From positions 558,001-622,000 of the forward strand of contig JBCBNV010000001.1 in assembly GCA_039821605.1 (NCBI GenBank): a stretch of 64,000 bases of DNA, given 5' to 3'. This DNA is from CALBPI01 sp039821605. Lineage in GTDB: Bacteria; Pseudomonadota; Gammaproteobacteria; Steroidobacterales; Woeseiaceae. Below are positions 8,193 to 15,557 of this stretch, one piece after another. Position numbers and translations under genes: made by a program. The notes under the pieces are model-generated. The model had not been told where the DNA came from and did no database searches. It saw only the letters and a program-made list of their open reading frames with translations. How positions within the stretch are numbered: position 1 is the stretch's first letter; the number at the start of each line of letters is the position of its first letter.

Positions 8193-9742
8193 GCGCGGGG
8201 CGCGACCATGACTTCAATGAGTCGTGGGCCGCGCACCGCGAGCGCGTCCTGAAGCGCTGCTCGATACTCAGCCGTCGTGGTGGCGCGACTGGCGGAGACA
8301 CCCAGCGCAGCCGCAAGACCGGTCCAGTTGATGGCGGGCCGGGTGAGGTCGAGTAAGGATCGCGCTGTCTCACCCACGTCGGCGAGTCCCACACGCGCCA
8401 GCTCGATGTTGAGAATCGCGTAGCTGCCGTTGTTGAAGATGACGGTGGTGACGTCGAGCTGCTCGCGCGCCATGGTCCAGAGCGCCTGTAGCGTGTAGAG
8501 GCCGCTGCCATCCGCTTGCAGCGCGATGACGGGCCTGTCGGGACAGGCTACGGCGGCGCCCACGGCCAGGGGCAGGCCCTGGCCGATCGCGCCCCCGGTG
8601 AGCGTCAGCCAGTCGTGGGGCGCTGCTGCGGCCGTGGCGAGGAACGAGGGCAGTCCGGTCGTCGCGGCCTCATCGGAGATGATGGCCCCTTCGGGCAGGC
8701 ACTCCGCTAGCACGCCCGCAACCGAGTTTGGCGTCAACGGTCCGTCGGGCGTGGCTTTGGCCCTCATGCCTGCAGTGGTGACCGCGGCGGGCGCGTTGAG
8801 GGCATCCGCCAGGCGGGTCAGTGCAGCGGCAACGCCATCGCGCGCCCTGCAGAGTGCGACCACATTGGCGCCGTTCGGTAACAGGCGCGACGGCTGACCT
8901 TCGTAGGCGAAGAACGAAACGGGCGCAGGAGCCCCCGCGAGCACTAGGGCGTCGGTGTCGGCCAGCGACGCCATGGCGGCATCGCCGAAGTAGGGCAGGC
9001 GCTCAACGGCAACGCGCCCGGCGCCGCGTTCGACGCGCGCCGGAAACGTCTCGCAGACCAGGCGGGCGCCCGTCGCGGCCTGAATGCGCCCCGCGGCATC
9101 GAGGGCCGCGCCGCGCAGCGCTGGTCCGCCCAGAAACAGGCAGGGATTCGAGCCCGCGTTCAGTGCTGCGGCCGCGGTCGCGATGGTGTCGTTGTCCACG
9201 GCAGGCGCTTGTCGGGGCGCGACGGTTATCGGCGCCGCCTTACTCGGGCCCCAGCAGTGATCGGCCGGCGCGATCAGCGTTGCGATGGCGCCCGGGGGTA
9301 GCTGTGCCGCAGCGACGGCTTCTGCGCCGGCCAGGGCAAGATCGTCGGGTGACGTAGCGCGCCGAAGCCAGTCCGACATGGGCTGCGCCAGCCCGTCGAT
9401 GTCCGAGGTGAGCGGCGCATCGAGTGCGACGTGATCGACCGCGTGGTCGCCGATCACATTGATGACTGGGCTGCGTGCGCGGCGCGCGTTGTGCAGGTTG
9501 GCCAATCCGTTGGCGAAGCCCGGTCCCAGGTGCAGCAGCGTCATGGCGGGTGCGTCGGCCATGCGGCCGTAACCGTCGGCGGCGCCTGTCACCACACCTT
9601 CGAACAAACCCAGTATGGCGCGCATGCCCGGCTGGCGGTCGAGCGCGGCGACAAGGTGCAGCTCCGAGGTGCCCGGATTGGCGAAGCAGGTGCGTACCCC
9701 GTTCGCGGCCAGCGTGGCGATCAGTGCGTCGGCGCCGTTCAT
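8189..9742 (-). CDS. Thiamine-diphosphate enzyme, acetolactate synthase large-subunit-like
   Basis: This 517-residue protein has the three-domain plan of TPP enzymes: an N-terminal domain with FANPGTSEL and the catalytic glutamate in GLFEGVVTGAADGYGRM, a middle domain, and a C-terminal TPP-binding domain with ALQADGSGLYTLQALWT ending in FNNGSYAILN, where the usual GDGS reads ADGS. Related proteins are annotated as acetolactate synthase large subunit, but they are shorter than true IlvB/IlvI, and no small subunit gene is adjacent. Catabolic members of this group include benzoylformate-decarboxylase-like enzymes. A decarboxylase or carboligase of unknown substrate is the safest reading. The gene converges on the molybdenum hydroxylase. 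Confidence 0.85.
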   Translation of the reverse strand: MNGADALIATLAANGVRTCFANPGTSELHLVAALDRQPGMRAILGLFEGVVTGAADGYGRMADAPAMTLLHLGPGFANGLANLHNARRARSPVINVIGDHAVDHVALDAPLTSDIDGLAQPMSDWLRRATSPDDLALAGAEAVAAAQLPPGAIATLIAPADHCWGPSKAAPITVAPRQAPAVDNDTIATAAAALNAGSNPCLFLGGPALRGAALDAAGRIQAATGARLVCETFPARVERGAGRVAVERLPYFGDAAMASLADTDALVLAGAPAPVSFFAYEGQPSRLLPNGANVVALCRARDGVAAALTRLADALNAPAAVTTAGMRAKATPDGPLTPNSVAGVLAECLPEGAIISDEAATTGLPSFLATAAAAPHDWLTLTGGAIGQGLPLAVGAAVACPDRPVIALQADGSGLYTLQALWTMAREQLDVTTVIFNNGSYAILNIELARVGLADVGETARSLLDLTRPAINWTGLAAALGVSASRATTTAEYRAALQDALAVRGPRLIEVMVAPRA

Positions 9743-9819
9743 GCGCGGGAGTCTACCGCACCCCCGTTTCTCGGCGACCCCTAGCGCACGGCGCGGGTCC
9801 GGTTGGGTACACTAAGGCA

Positions 9820-10791
9820 ATGGCACATTCCCCCCTCGCCGTGGCCCCGATGATGGATTGGACGGACCGACACTGTCGGTATTTCCACCGTCTGCTCGCA
9901 CCGTCTGCCGTGCTCTACACCGAGATGGTGACCGCGGCCGCACTCGTGCACGGTGACGCAGATCGACTGCTCGCGTTCAATGCCGAGGAGCACCCGGTCG
10001 TGTTGCAGGTCGGCGGCAGTGAGCCCGAGCTCATGCGCGAGGCGGCGAAGATGGCCGAGCACGCCGGCTATGATGCTGTGAACATTAATGTCGGCTGCCC
10101 CAGCGAACGCGTGCAGAAGGGCGCGTTTGGTGCTTGCCTCATGGCGGAGCCCGACACCGTGGCGCGGTGCTGGCAGGCCATGGCTGAGGCCGTCTCGATT
10201 CCCGTGACCGTGAAGTCCCGAATCGGCATCGACGACCGCGACGATGCCGCGTTTCTCGATGCCTTTGTGGATGGCGTGGCAAGCGCAGGCTGCAGCCATT
10301 TCGACATCCACGCGCGCATTGCCATTCTGGCGGGCCTGAGCCCCAAGCAGAATCGCGAGGTGCCGCCGCTCGTCTACGAGTCCGTGTACCGCCAAAAACA
10401 CCGTCGACCCGAACTTCGCGTTTTCATCAATGGCGGAATTGTCGACGCTGGTGCCGCGGCAGCGCATCTGGAGCACGTGGATGGGGTGATGATCGGTCGC
10501 GCGGCCTACCAGGATCCATGGTCACTGACGGCGTTCGAGCAACTGGCAAACGCCGACAACGAGCCACCGGCGCGGGCCGACGTGGTTCGGAAAATGGCCG
10601 ACTACGCCGATCGGGCGCTCGCTCAGGGCGCGTCACTCAAGCACATCACGCGGCACATGCTGGGCCTATTCAACGGTTTGCCTGGCGCACGCGCCTGGCG
10701 TCGAACACTCAGCGAGCGCGCGCATCTCGAGGGCGCGGGGCCCGAGCTGATGCTCGAAGCGTTCGAACCCCTCGAATCCGTGGCCGCCTGA
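9820..10791 (+). CDS. dusA: tRNA-dihydrouridine(20/20a) synthase DusA
   Basis: The ATG at 9820 is chosen because LAVAPMMDWTDRHCRYF, the standard DusA N-terminus, follows immediately; the upstream open frame is antisense to the divergent gene. The product is 323 residues. It has the FMN-binding TIM barrel: VLQVGGSEPEL, the catalytic cysteine in NINVGCPSERVQKGAFGACLM, VTVKSRIGIDD, FINGGI and VMIGRAAYQDPW. It reduces uridine to dihydrouridine at positions 20/20a of the tRNA D-loop with NADPH. A -10-like TACACT lies at 9808-9813, so the leader would be very short. Confidence 0.95.
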   Translation: MAHSPLAVAPMMDWTDRHCRYFHRLLAPSAVLYTEMVTAAALVHGDADRLLAFNAEEHPVVLQVGGSEPELMREAAKMAEHAGYDAVNINVGCPSERVQKGAFGACLMAEPDTVARCWQAMAEAVSIPVTVKSRIGIDDRDDAAFLDAFVDGVASAGCSHFDIHARIAILAGLSPKQNREVPPLVYESVYRQKHRRPELRVFINGGIVDAGAAAAHLEHVDGVMIGRAAYQDPWSLTAFEQLANADNEPPARADVVRKMADYADRALAQGASLKHITRHMLGLFNGLPGARAWRRTLSERAHLEGAGPELMLEAFEPLESVAA

Positions 10792-10824
10792 GGGCGCTCG
10801 CTGGTCTCGTTCGGGGCCACTCGA

Positions 10825-10830
10825 TACAAT
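10825..10830 (+). promoter_or_regulatory. Possible -10 element for the methyltransferase gene
   Basis: TACAAT matches the sigma-70 -10 at five of six positions and lies 64 bases before the ATG at 10895. The -35 is poorly defined. Confidence 0.35.
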
Positions 10831-10894
10831 CGCGCGCTCACAAACCCCGGCCGCGCGCCGCGTGGTTTCTATCCAGATTGCCGTAGGGGACGTT

Positions 10895-11716
10895 ATGGGC
10901 CGCGCCACTAGAAAAAGCCAGCAACGCACGATGGCCGAAACCGCAGACCGTCATGAGTTGTACGAGGCGTCGGTGCAAGATGTCGAGGTCGAAATCGACT
11001 TCCTGGACGCCACCTTCAAGAAGCTTCGCGGTCGCAAGGCCAAGCGCTTTCGCGAGGACTTCTGTGGCACGGCAAGCGCCGCCTGCGAGTGGGTACGGCG
11101 CCGTGCCAGCAACGAAGCGATTGGCGTTGATCTCGACCGCCCGACGCTCGACTGGGGCATCGACCACCGCCTGTCGCGGCTCAGCGCCGATGCGCAATTG
11201 CGCGTCAAACTGCTGCAGGAGGACGTGTGCACCGTAACCGCGCCGCCCGCGGACATCATCGGCGCCTTCAATTTCAGCTACAACATTTTCAAGACGCGCG
11301 ACGCCCTGCGCGGGTACTTTGAAAATGCGCGACGCGGCCTCGCAGACGACGGCTTGTTCATCCTAGACGCGTTCGGTGGCTCCGAAGCGATCAGCGAGAT
11401 GAAGGAAAAAACCAAGCTCGATGGCTTCACCTACGTCTGGCACCAGGCCCGCTACCGTCCCGTAACTGGCGAGATTCGCTGCCATATTCACTTCCACTTC
11501 CCCGACGGTTCGAAGATGAAAAAGGCCTTCACCTACGATTGGCGACTGTGGACGCTGCCCGAGATTCGCGAGCTCTTGCTTGAGGCCGGCTTCGGGAGCG
11601 CGACCGTCTATTGGGAGGGTGTTGACGAGGACGGCGAGGGCAACGGGGTCTACGAACCCGACCCGCATGGCGAGGCAGATCCGGCCTGGATCGCCTACAT
11701 TGTTGCGGAGCGCTGA
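10895..11716 (+). CDS. Class I SAM-dependent methyltransferase, target unknown
   Basis: The ATG at 10895 has TAGGGGA at suitable spacing and is preferred over the GTG at 10862. The 273-residue product has a class I SAM fold: motif I appears as FREDFCGTASAACEW (acidic residue, then the glycine loop in degenerate form), followed by an acidic residue closing strand 2 in GVDLDRP, a PPADIIGAFNFSYNIF block at motif IV, and GLFILDAFGG. It ends DPAWIAYIVAER, matching the C-terminal strand of the fold. The substrate is not evident. It stands alone between dusA and the cyclase gene with its own likely promoter. Confidence 0.82.
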   Translation: MGRATRKSQQRTMAETADRHELYEASVQDVEVEIDFLDATFKKLRGRKAKRFREDFCGTASAACEWVRRRASNEAIGVDLDRPTLDWGIDHRLSRLSADAQLRVKLLQEDVCTVTAPPADIIGAFNFSYNIFKTRDALRGYFENARRGLADDGLFILDAFGGSEAISEMKEKTKLDGFTYVWHQARYRPVTGEIRCHIHFHFPDGSKMKKAFTYDWRLWTLPEIRELLLEAGFGSATVYWEGVDEDGEGNGVYEPDPHGEADPAWIAYIVAER

Positions 11717-11734
11717 TCATCGAACGGCATTGCC

Positions 11735-11765
11735 TCGACATTTCAAGGCGTTGCGCGCTTATAAT
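11735..11765 (+). promoter_or_regulatory. Probable sigma-70 promoter of the FHA-cyclase gene
   Basis: A perfect TATAAT at 11760-11765 lies 64 bases before the GTG start. TCGACA at 11735-11740 is a -35 candidate with a rather long 19-base spacer. Confidence 0.5.
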
Positions 11766-11828
11766 CGACCCCGTGGAGGCGCAGGGCTCAATGGCCGGCG
11801 CCTGTGTAGCGAGTAGGGGGCCGTCGCC

Positions 11829-12737
11829 GTGAGCGAGGAACTGGAAGTCGCCATTGTGTTTGCCGACGTCGTCGGTAGCACGCAACTGTATGAATCGCTG
11901 GGCGACGACCAGGCACGCGCTGTCGTGCGCCAGTGTCTGGACGTCATGATCAGCGCCACCGACTCGTCGGGTGGCGAAGTCATCAAGACCATGGGCGATG
12001 AGGTCATGTCGATCTTCCCCGACTCGGATGCCGCCATCGGCGCGGCCGTCGAGATGCAGCAACGCATCTCGGGCGGCAAGAACCTCGTGCCCGACGGGCA
12101 GAGCATCTCGATTCGCATCGGCTGCCACTACGGTGTCGTGGCCCGTGAGCCCAACGATATCTTCGGTGCCGCGGTGCACACGGCGAACCGAATGACGTCG
12201 CAGGCCAAGGCCCGCCAGATCGTCACAACGGGCGCCATGGTCGAGCGACTGGGCGATGCCTGGCGCAAGACGACGCGACAGATCGACCTGGCCGTGGTCA
12301 AGGGCAAGAAAGACGAAGTGGCGCTGTTTGAAGTGCTCTGGCAGCCCAACGAGGAAGCCACGAGTGTCGTTCAGACCATCGGGTTTTCGTCGGCCGAGGA
12401 GACGCAGCGTCTCACGCTGTCATTTGCAGGCCGCAATATGGTGGTGGAGCCCGAGCGTCAGCAGATCACGATGGGGCGCGCTGAGGATAACGACCTCGTC
12501 ATCAAGGGCAATCTGATCTCGCGCGTGCATGCGCGGATTGAGAAGCGCCGCAACAAGTACTTTCTCGTTGACGAGAGCACCAACGGCTCGTTCGTCGTGA
12601 CCATCGACGGTCTCGAATCCTTCGTCCGTCGCGACAGCATGCAGCTGCAGGGTGAGGGCGTGATCGGTCTGGGCAAGGTCGCCAAACCGGGTACCTCACT
12701 GGCGGTGCACTACCTGCTCGAAGCCGCCGACGGCTGA
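11829..12737 (+). CDS. Class III nucleotide cyclase with C-terminal FHA domain
   Basis: GTG start at 11829 with GTAGGGGG upstream; 302 residues. Residues about 6-170 form a class III cyclase homology domain: the first metal-binding Asp in IVFADVVGSTQLY, the second in GGEVIKTMGDEVMSIFP, and the Asn and Arg of the transition-state region in HTANRMTSQAKAR. The C-terminal third is an FHA phosphothreonine-binding domain: TMGRAEDNDLVI, ISRVHARIE, DESTNGSFV. No membrane segment is seen, so it is a soluble cyclase, probably making cAMP and recruited or controlled by a phosphorylated partner. No Ser/Thr kinase is nearby. A CRP-like site 3.5 kb downstream makes cAMP signalling in this organism plausible. 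Confidence 0.92.
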   Translation: MSEELEVAIVFADVVGSTQLYESLGDDQARAVVRQCLDVMISATDSSGGEVIKTMGDEVMSIFPDSDAAIGAAVEMQQRISGGKNLVPDGQSISIRIGCHYGVVAREPNDIFGAAVHTANRMTSQAKARQIVTTGAMVERLGDAWRKTTRQIDLAVVKGKKDEVALFEVLWQPNEEATSVVQTIGFSSAEETQRLTLSFAGRNMVVEPERQQITMGRAEDNDLVIKGNLISRVHARIEKRRNKYFLVDESTNGSFVVTIDGLESFVRRDSMQLQGEGVIGLGKVAKPGTSLAVHYLLEAADG

Positions 12738-12754
12738 CGCGACAGCGCGTCAGC
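12733..12754. terminator. Inverted repeat shared by the converging cyclase and pckG genes
   Basis: A perfect 9-bp inverted repeat (arms 12733-12741 and 12746-12754) encloses an ACAG loop. The two stop codons, TGA at 12735-12737 and its minus-strand counterpart at 12750-12752, lie one in each arm. The compact GC-rich hairpin fits a bidirectional transcription-end signal, but there is no T-tract on either side. Confidence 0.5.
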
Positions 12755-14504
12755 TCACGGCTTTCAACGCATCCCGAATACTGAGCTGCGTGTCGCGCAG
12801 CCGCTGGGGCACACGCGCACCAAAGGCATCGAGGTATTCACCCACGGCCGCGATCTCGGCGTCCCAGCCCGCCATGTCGACATCGAGCAGCGTCTCGAGT
12901 GCACCGGGCGCCATATCGAGATCGTTGGCGTCGATGTCCGCCGCGTGGGGCAGGTGCCCAATCGCCGTGTCACGCGCGTCGAGCTGGCCTTCGCAACGCC
13001 CGATGATCCATCGCAGCACGCGCAGATTCTCGCCAAAGCCCGGCCAGAGGAATCGACCGTCGTTGTCCTGGCGGAACCAGTTGACGTGGAAGACGCGCGG
13101 CAGTGATTTGGAGCGCTCGGCAAACGACAGCCAGTGCGCCCAGTAGTCCGCGAAGTTGTAGCCGCAGAACGGCTTCATTGCCATGGGGTCGCGACGCACC
13201 ACGCCCACGGCGCCCGTTGCGGCTGCGGTTGTTTCCGAAGCGACACCCGCAGCCACCATGACGCCGTGGTGCCAGTCCTTGGCTTCGAACACGAGCGGGG
13301 CCAGCTGTTTGCGTCGCCCGCCAAACACGATCGCCGAGATAGGCACGCCGTCGGGTGACTCTGCCAGCTCGCTGTAGACGGGGTTGGCCGTCGCCCGCAC
13401 CGTGAACCGCGCGTTCGGATGTGCTGCCGGGCCATCGCCCGTGTAGGGCTTGCCGCGCCAGTCGGTCGCGGGTGTGCCTTCGCCCTTGTCTTCCCACCAG
13501 GGGCAGTTGTCTTCGGTCAGGGCGACATTCGTGAAGATCGTGTCACGACGGATCGTGTCGAAGGCGTTCTTGTTGGTCTTCTCGTTGGTGCCCGGCACGA
13601 CGCCGAAATAACCGGCCTCGGGATTGATGGCACGCAGTTGGCCGGCGTCATCGAGATGCAGCCAGGCGATGTCGTCACCCAGCGTCCAGATCTTCCAGCC
13701 CGGCTGTGACGCGGGCGGGATGAGCATGGCCAGGTTGGTCTTGCCGCAGGCCGAGGGAAACGCGCAGGCCAGATAGTGCGTGTCGCCGGCCGGGCTCTGC
13801 ACGCCCACGATGAGCATGTGTTCGGCGAGCCAGCCTTCCTTTCGCGCCTGCCAGCTGGCGATGCGCAGGGCGTGACATTTCTTGCCAAGCAGCGCATTGC
13901 CACCGTAGCCCGAGCCGTAGCTCTTGATCTCGAGCGACTCGGGAAAGTGCATGATGAAGCGCTGTTCGGGGTCTAGCGTGCCCGTTGAGTGCAATCCCTT
14001 CACATAGTCGCCGTCGCGCTCGATGCGCGCGAGCGCGGCGTCGCCCATGCGGGTCATGAGCTTCATGTTGACGACCACGTAGGGGCTGTCCGTGATTTCG
14101 ACACCGCAACGGGCGTAGGGCGAGTCGATCGGCCCCATGCAGTAAGGCACGACGTACATCGTGCGTCCGCGCATGGCGCCGTCGAACAGGGCGTCGATCT
14201 TGGCATGCGCCGCGTCAGGCGCCATCCAGTTGTTGTTGGGCCCCGCATCGTCTTCGTCGCTCGTGCAGACGAAGGTCAGGTGCTCGACCCGGGCGACGTC
14301 CTCTGGGTCCGAGCGGTGCAGGTAGCAACCCGGGTAGCGGTCCTGATTGAGCGGAAGGAGCGTCCCGTCGTCGGTCATCTGGGCGACGAGCTGCGCGTAT
14401 TCGGCGTCGCTGCCATCACACCAGACAATACGATCGGGTTGTGTGCGCGCGGCAACTGCATCGACCCATGAATTGAGGTCCTGCAATCGGCTGTGTTGGG
14501 GCAT
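12750..14504 (-). CDS. pckG: Phosphoenolpyruvate carboxykinase (GTP)
   Basis: The start at 14504 gives MPQHSRLQDLNSWVDA, the usual N-terminus of the GTP enzyme; an upstream in-frame ATG would add 33 unlikely residues, and the -10 sequence at 14533-14538 would then lie inside the gene. The product is 584 residues. It carries KKCHALRIAS, the P-loop with the reactive cysteine (FPSACGKTNLAML, about residue 255), TLGDDIAWLH, PEAGYFGVVPGTNEKTN and FGGRRKQLAPLV. It converts oxaloacetate to PEP with GTP, the first step of gluconeogenesis. Its neighbour upstream is the phasin gene, so the pair may tie gluconeogenesis to use of stored polyhydroxyalkanoate; that is inference. Confidence 0.97.
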   Translation of the reverse strand: MPQHSRLQDLNSWVDAVAARTQPDRIVWCDGSDAEYAQLVAQMTDDGTLLPLNQDRYPGCYLHRSDPEDVARVEHLTFVCTSDEDDAGPNNNWMAPDAAHAKIDALFDGAMRGRTMYVVPYCMGPIDSPYARCGVEITDSPYVVVNMKLMTRMGDAALARIERDGDYVKGLHSTGTLDPEQRFIMHFPESLEIKSYGSGYGGNALLGKKCHALRIASWQARKEGWLAEHMLIVGVQSPAGDTHYLACAFPSACGKTNLAMLIPPASQPGWKIWTLGDDIAWLHLDDAGQLRAINPEAGYFGVVPGTNEKTNKNAFDTIRRDTIFTNVALTEDNCPWWEDKGEGTPATDWRGKPYTGDGPAAHPNARFTVRATANPVYSELAESPDGVPISAIVFGGRRKQLAPLVFEAKDWHHGVMVAAGVASETTAAATGAVGVVRRDPMAMKPFCGYNFADYWAHWLSFAERSKSLPRVFHVNWFRQDNDGRFLWPGFGENLRVLRWIIGRCEGQLDARDTAIGHLPHAADIDANDLDMAPGALETLLDVDMAGWDAEIAAVGEYLDAFGARVPQRLRDTQLSIRDALKAVS

Positions 14505-14532
14505 GGTTTCGCGGTCGTTTGAAGGGGCCGCG

Positions 14533-14577
14533 ATTATAGACCAGCCCCCTGGCGCGGTGGTGATGTCAGCGCTGTCA
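14533..14577 (-). promoter_or_regulatory. pckG promoter region with operator-like repeat
   Basis: On the minus strand a perfect TATAAT lies at 14538-14533, 29 bases before the pckG start. No good -35 sits at 17 bases, which suggests activator dependence. At 14564-14577 the plus strand reads TGTCA-GCGC-TGTCA with an 8-bp palindromic centre CAGCGCTG, a candidate regulator site. Confidence 0.45.
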
Positions 14578-14585
14578 ATCGTACG

Positions 14586-14625
14586 AAAAAAAAACGCTGA
14601 CACCCCGGGGGGGAGGTGTCAGCGT
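14586..14625 (-). terminator. Rho-independent terminator of the phasin transcript
   Basis: A perfect 11-bp stem (14594-14604 with 14615-14625) has a loop that reads TCCCCCCCGG on the minus strand, and is followed on that strand by a run of nine T residues (14594-14586). It is a classical intrinsic terminator placed 90 bases after the phasin stop and before the pckG promoter. Confidence 0.9.
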
Positions 14626-14716
14626 CAGGTTGCGCTGGCCGTCAGGGGGGGGGAGAGATGGCCAGTATTGGGTAACCTCAGGGGGAGAGGTCGAGATCAG
14701 GCAGTCGTTGCCGACT
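14586..14716 (-). ncRNA. Candidate 3'-UTR small RNA with C-rich hairpin loops
   Basis: After the phasin stop the minus strand folds into a series of hairpins: a GCAA tetraloop (14704-14715), a 5-bp stem with loop TCCCCCT (14675-14691), a 6-bp stem whose 19-base loop holds nine consecutive C (14635-14665), and the 11-bp terminator stem with seven C in its loop (14594-14625), then the T-tract. Repeated exposure of UCCCCC in loops is the design of C-rich sRNAs that pair with Shine-Dalgarno sequences. It could also be only an unusual 3' UTR. No separate promoter is obvious. Confidence 0.45.
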
Positions 14717-15272
14717 ACTTGACCTCTGCTACCTTCTGCGCAGCCGTTTTAGCGGCCGCTTTTGCTTTCGTTTTAGCTTTTTTGACAGGGGTCTTGCGGG
14801 CGACCTTGCGTGCCGTCTTCTTGGCAGCCGTCTTGGCGCGCTTGGGTGCCGATTTCTTGCCCAGGCCGACGACGACGTCGGTCACGTCCGTTGCGGCGCC
14901 GCGAACGAGGTCGAACGCTTCACGGATGTCAGTGATGTAGCCGCGAACGACCTTCGGCAGCGTGTCGCGCGGGTAAGCCAGCAGCGAGCCCATCGAATCG
15001 GCGCGGGCAGCAGCGTCGAAGCCACCAGCCAGTGCGTCGAGGCTGCCCTGAACGCTCTTGGTCTGCAGCTCGATCAGTTCTTTCGACAGGCGGAAACCGA
15101 TGCCGTTAACGTCGATGCTGGCCTTGGAAATCTTGGCCACGGGCTTCTTGCCCGTTGCGATGGCTTTGCCAGCCTGGCCAACGCGTTCCTGCGTGGCGTC
15201 AACGGCGGTGTTCATGGTCGTACGTGCGGAGTCTGTGACGCGCGTGAGCGCGTTTTCGATCTGTTCTTTCAC
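14715..15272 (-). CDS. Phasin family protein with Lys/Ala-rich histone-like tail
   Basis: The GTG at 15272 is preferred, with GAGGGA upstream; the longer frame would run through the promoter. The 185-residue product has an amphipathic helical N-terminal two-thirds (KELIELQTKSVQGSLDAL, AARADSMGSLLAYPRDTLP, YITDIREAFDLVRG) typical of phasins. It ends in about 50 residues of repeated K-A-A-K / A-R-K-T / K-A-K-T units like histone H1 or PhaF. Phasins coat polyhydroxyalkanoate granules; the basic tail binds DNA in PhaF and helps share granules at division. No PHA synthase gene is in the window. It has a strong promoter and its own terminator, so it is probably monocistronic. Confidence 0.78.
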   Translation of the reverse strand: MKEQIENALTRVTDSARTTMNTAVDATQERVGQAGKAIATGKKPVAKISKASIDVNGIGFRLSKELIELQTKSVQGSLDALAGGFDAAARADSMGSLLAYPRDTLPKVVRGYITDIREAFDLVRGAATDVTDVVVGLGKKSAPKRAKTAAKKTARKVARKTPVKKAKTKAKAAAKTAAQKVAEVK

Positions 15273-15302
15273 GGTGTGGTCCCTCAATGGTGCGGTGCAG
15301 CA

Positions 15303-15344
15303 AATGTTGCAGCGCACAATATTGCAGCGTCGTGGTGCTGTCAA
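15303..15344 (-). promoter_or_regulatory. Strong sigma-70 promoter of the phasin gene with overlapping repeat operator
   Basis: On the minus strand a perfect -35 TTGACA (15344-15339) is followed after exactly 17 bases by -10 TATTGT (15321-15316). On the plus strand two direct repeats, AATATTGCAGCG (15318-15329) and AATGTTGCAGCG (15303-15314), 15 bp apart, cover the -10/spacer and the start point, with a further GCAGCA at 15297-15302. This layout suits a repressor; PhaR, which binds TGC/GCA-rich sites before phasin genes, is the obvious candidate. Confidence 0.68.
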
Positions 15345-15448
15345 CCTTTTTTCTGTAAGTTTTTGCCTTGAGTTAGCCCGGCGCACGGCAGCGTCCCGGA
15401 ATCCTTAAGCACTGCTTAGCCAGAATGAGACCTGGTTCACACAGGGGT

Positions 15449-15464
15449 CGTGAATACGCTCACA
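15449..15464 (+). promoter_or_regulatory. CRP/Vfr-like binding site upstream of the DUF11 operon
   Basis: CGTGA-N6-TCACA matches nine of ten conserved positions of the CRP consensus (TGTGA-N6-TCACA; perfect TGTGA on the minus strand). It sits inside a wider 7-bp inverted repeat CGTGAAT/ATTCACG (15449-15455, 15466-15472), about 105-120 bases before the start of the first surface gene. The promoter it would act on is not clear. Confidence 0.5.
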
Positions 15465-15502
15465 GATTCACGCTCGTAACACCCTGATCCATAGGCTTTA
15501 GC

Positions 15503-15557
15503 GTCCCCGTCAGGGACAATCTTATGGTGAAACCAGGGTGCGCCCGGGAAACCGGGC
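15503..15557 (+). promoter_or_regulatory. Two leader hairpins before the surface-protein operon
   Basis: GTCCC-CGTCA-GGGAC (15503-15517) and GCCCGG-GAAA-CCGGGC (15542-15557) can form small stem-loops. The second has a GNRA tetraloop and ends 11 bases before the chosen ATG, next to the ribosome-binding site AAGTAGG. They may affect leader stability or initiation. I could not match them to a known riboswitch. Confidence 0.35.

Noticed and set aside
8189..9742. Calling the TPP enzyme a true acetolactate synthase (ilvB)
   Set aside because: It is shorter than IlvB, reads ADGS in place of GDGS and has no small-subunit gene; only the family can be supported.
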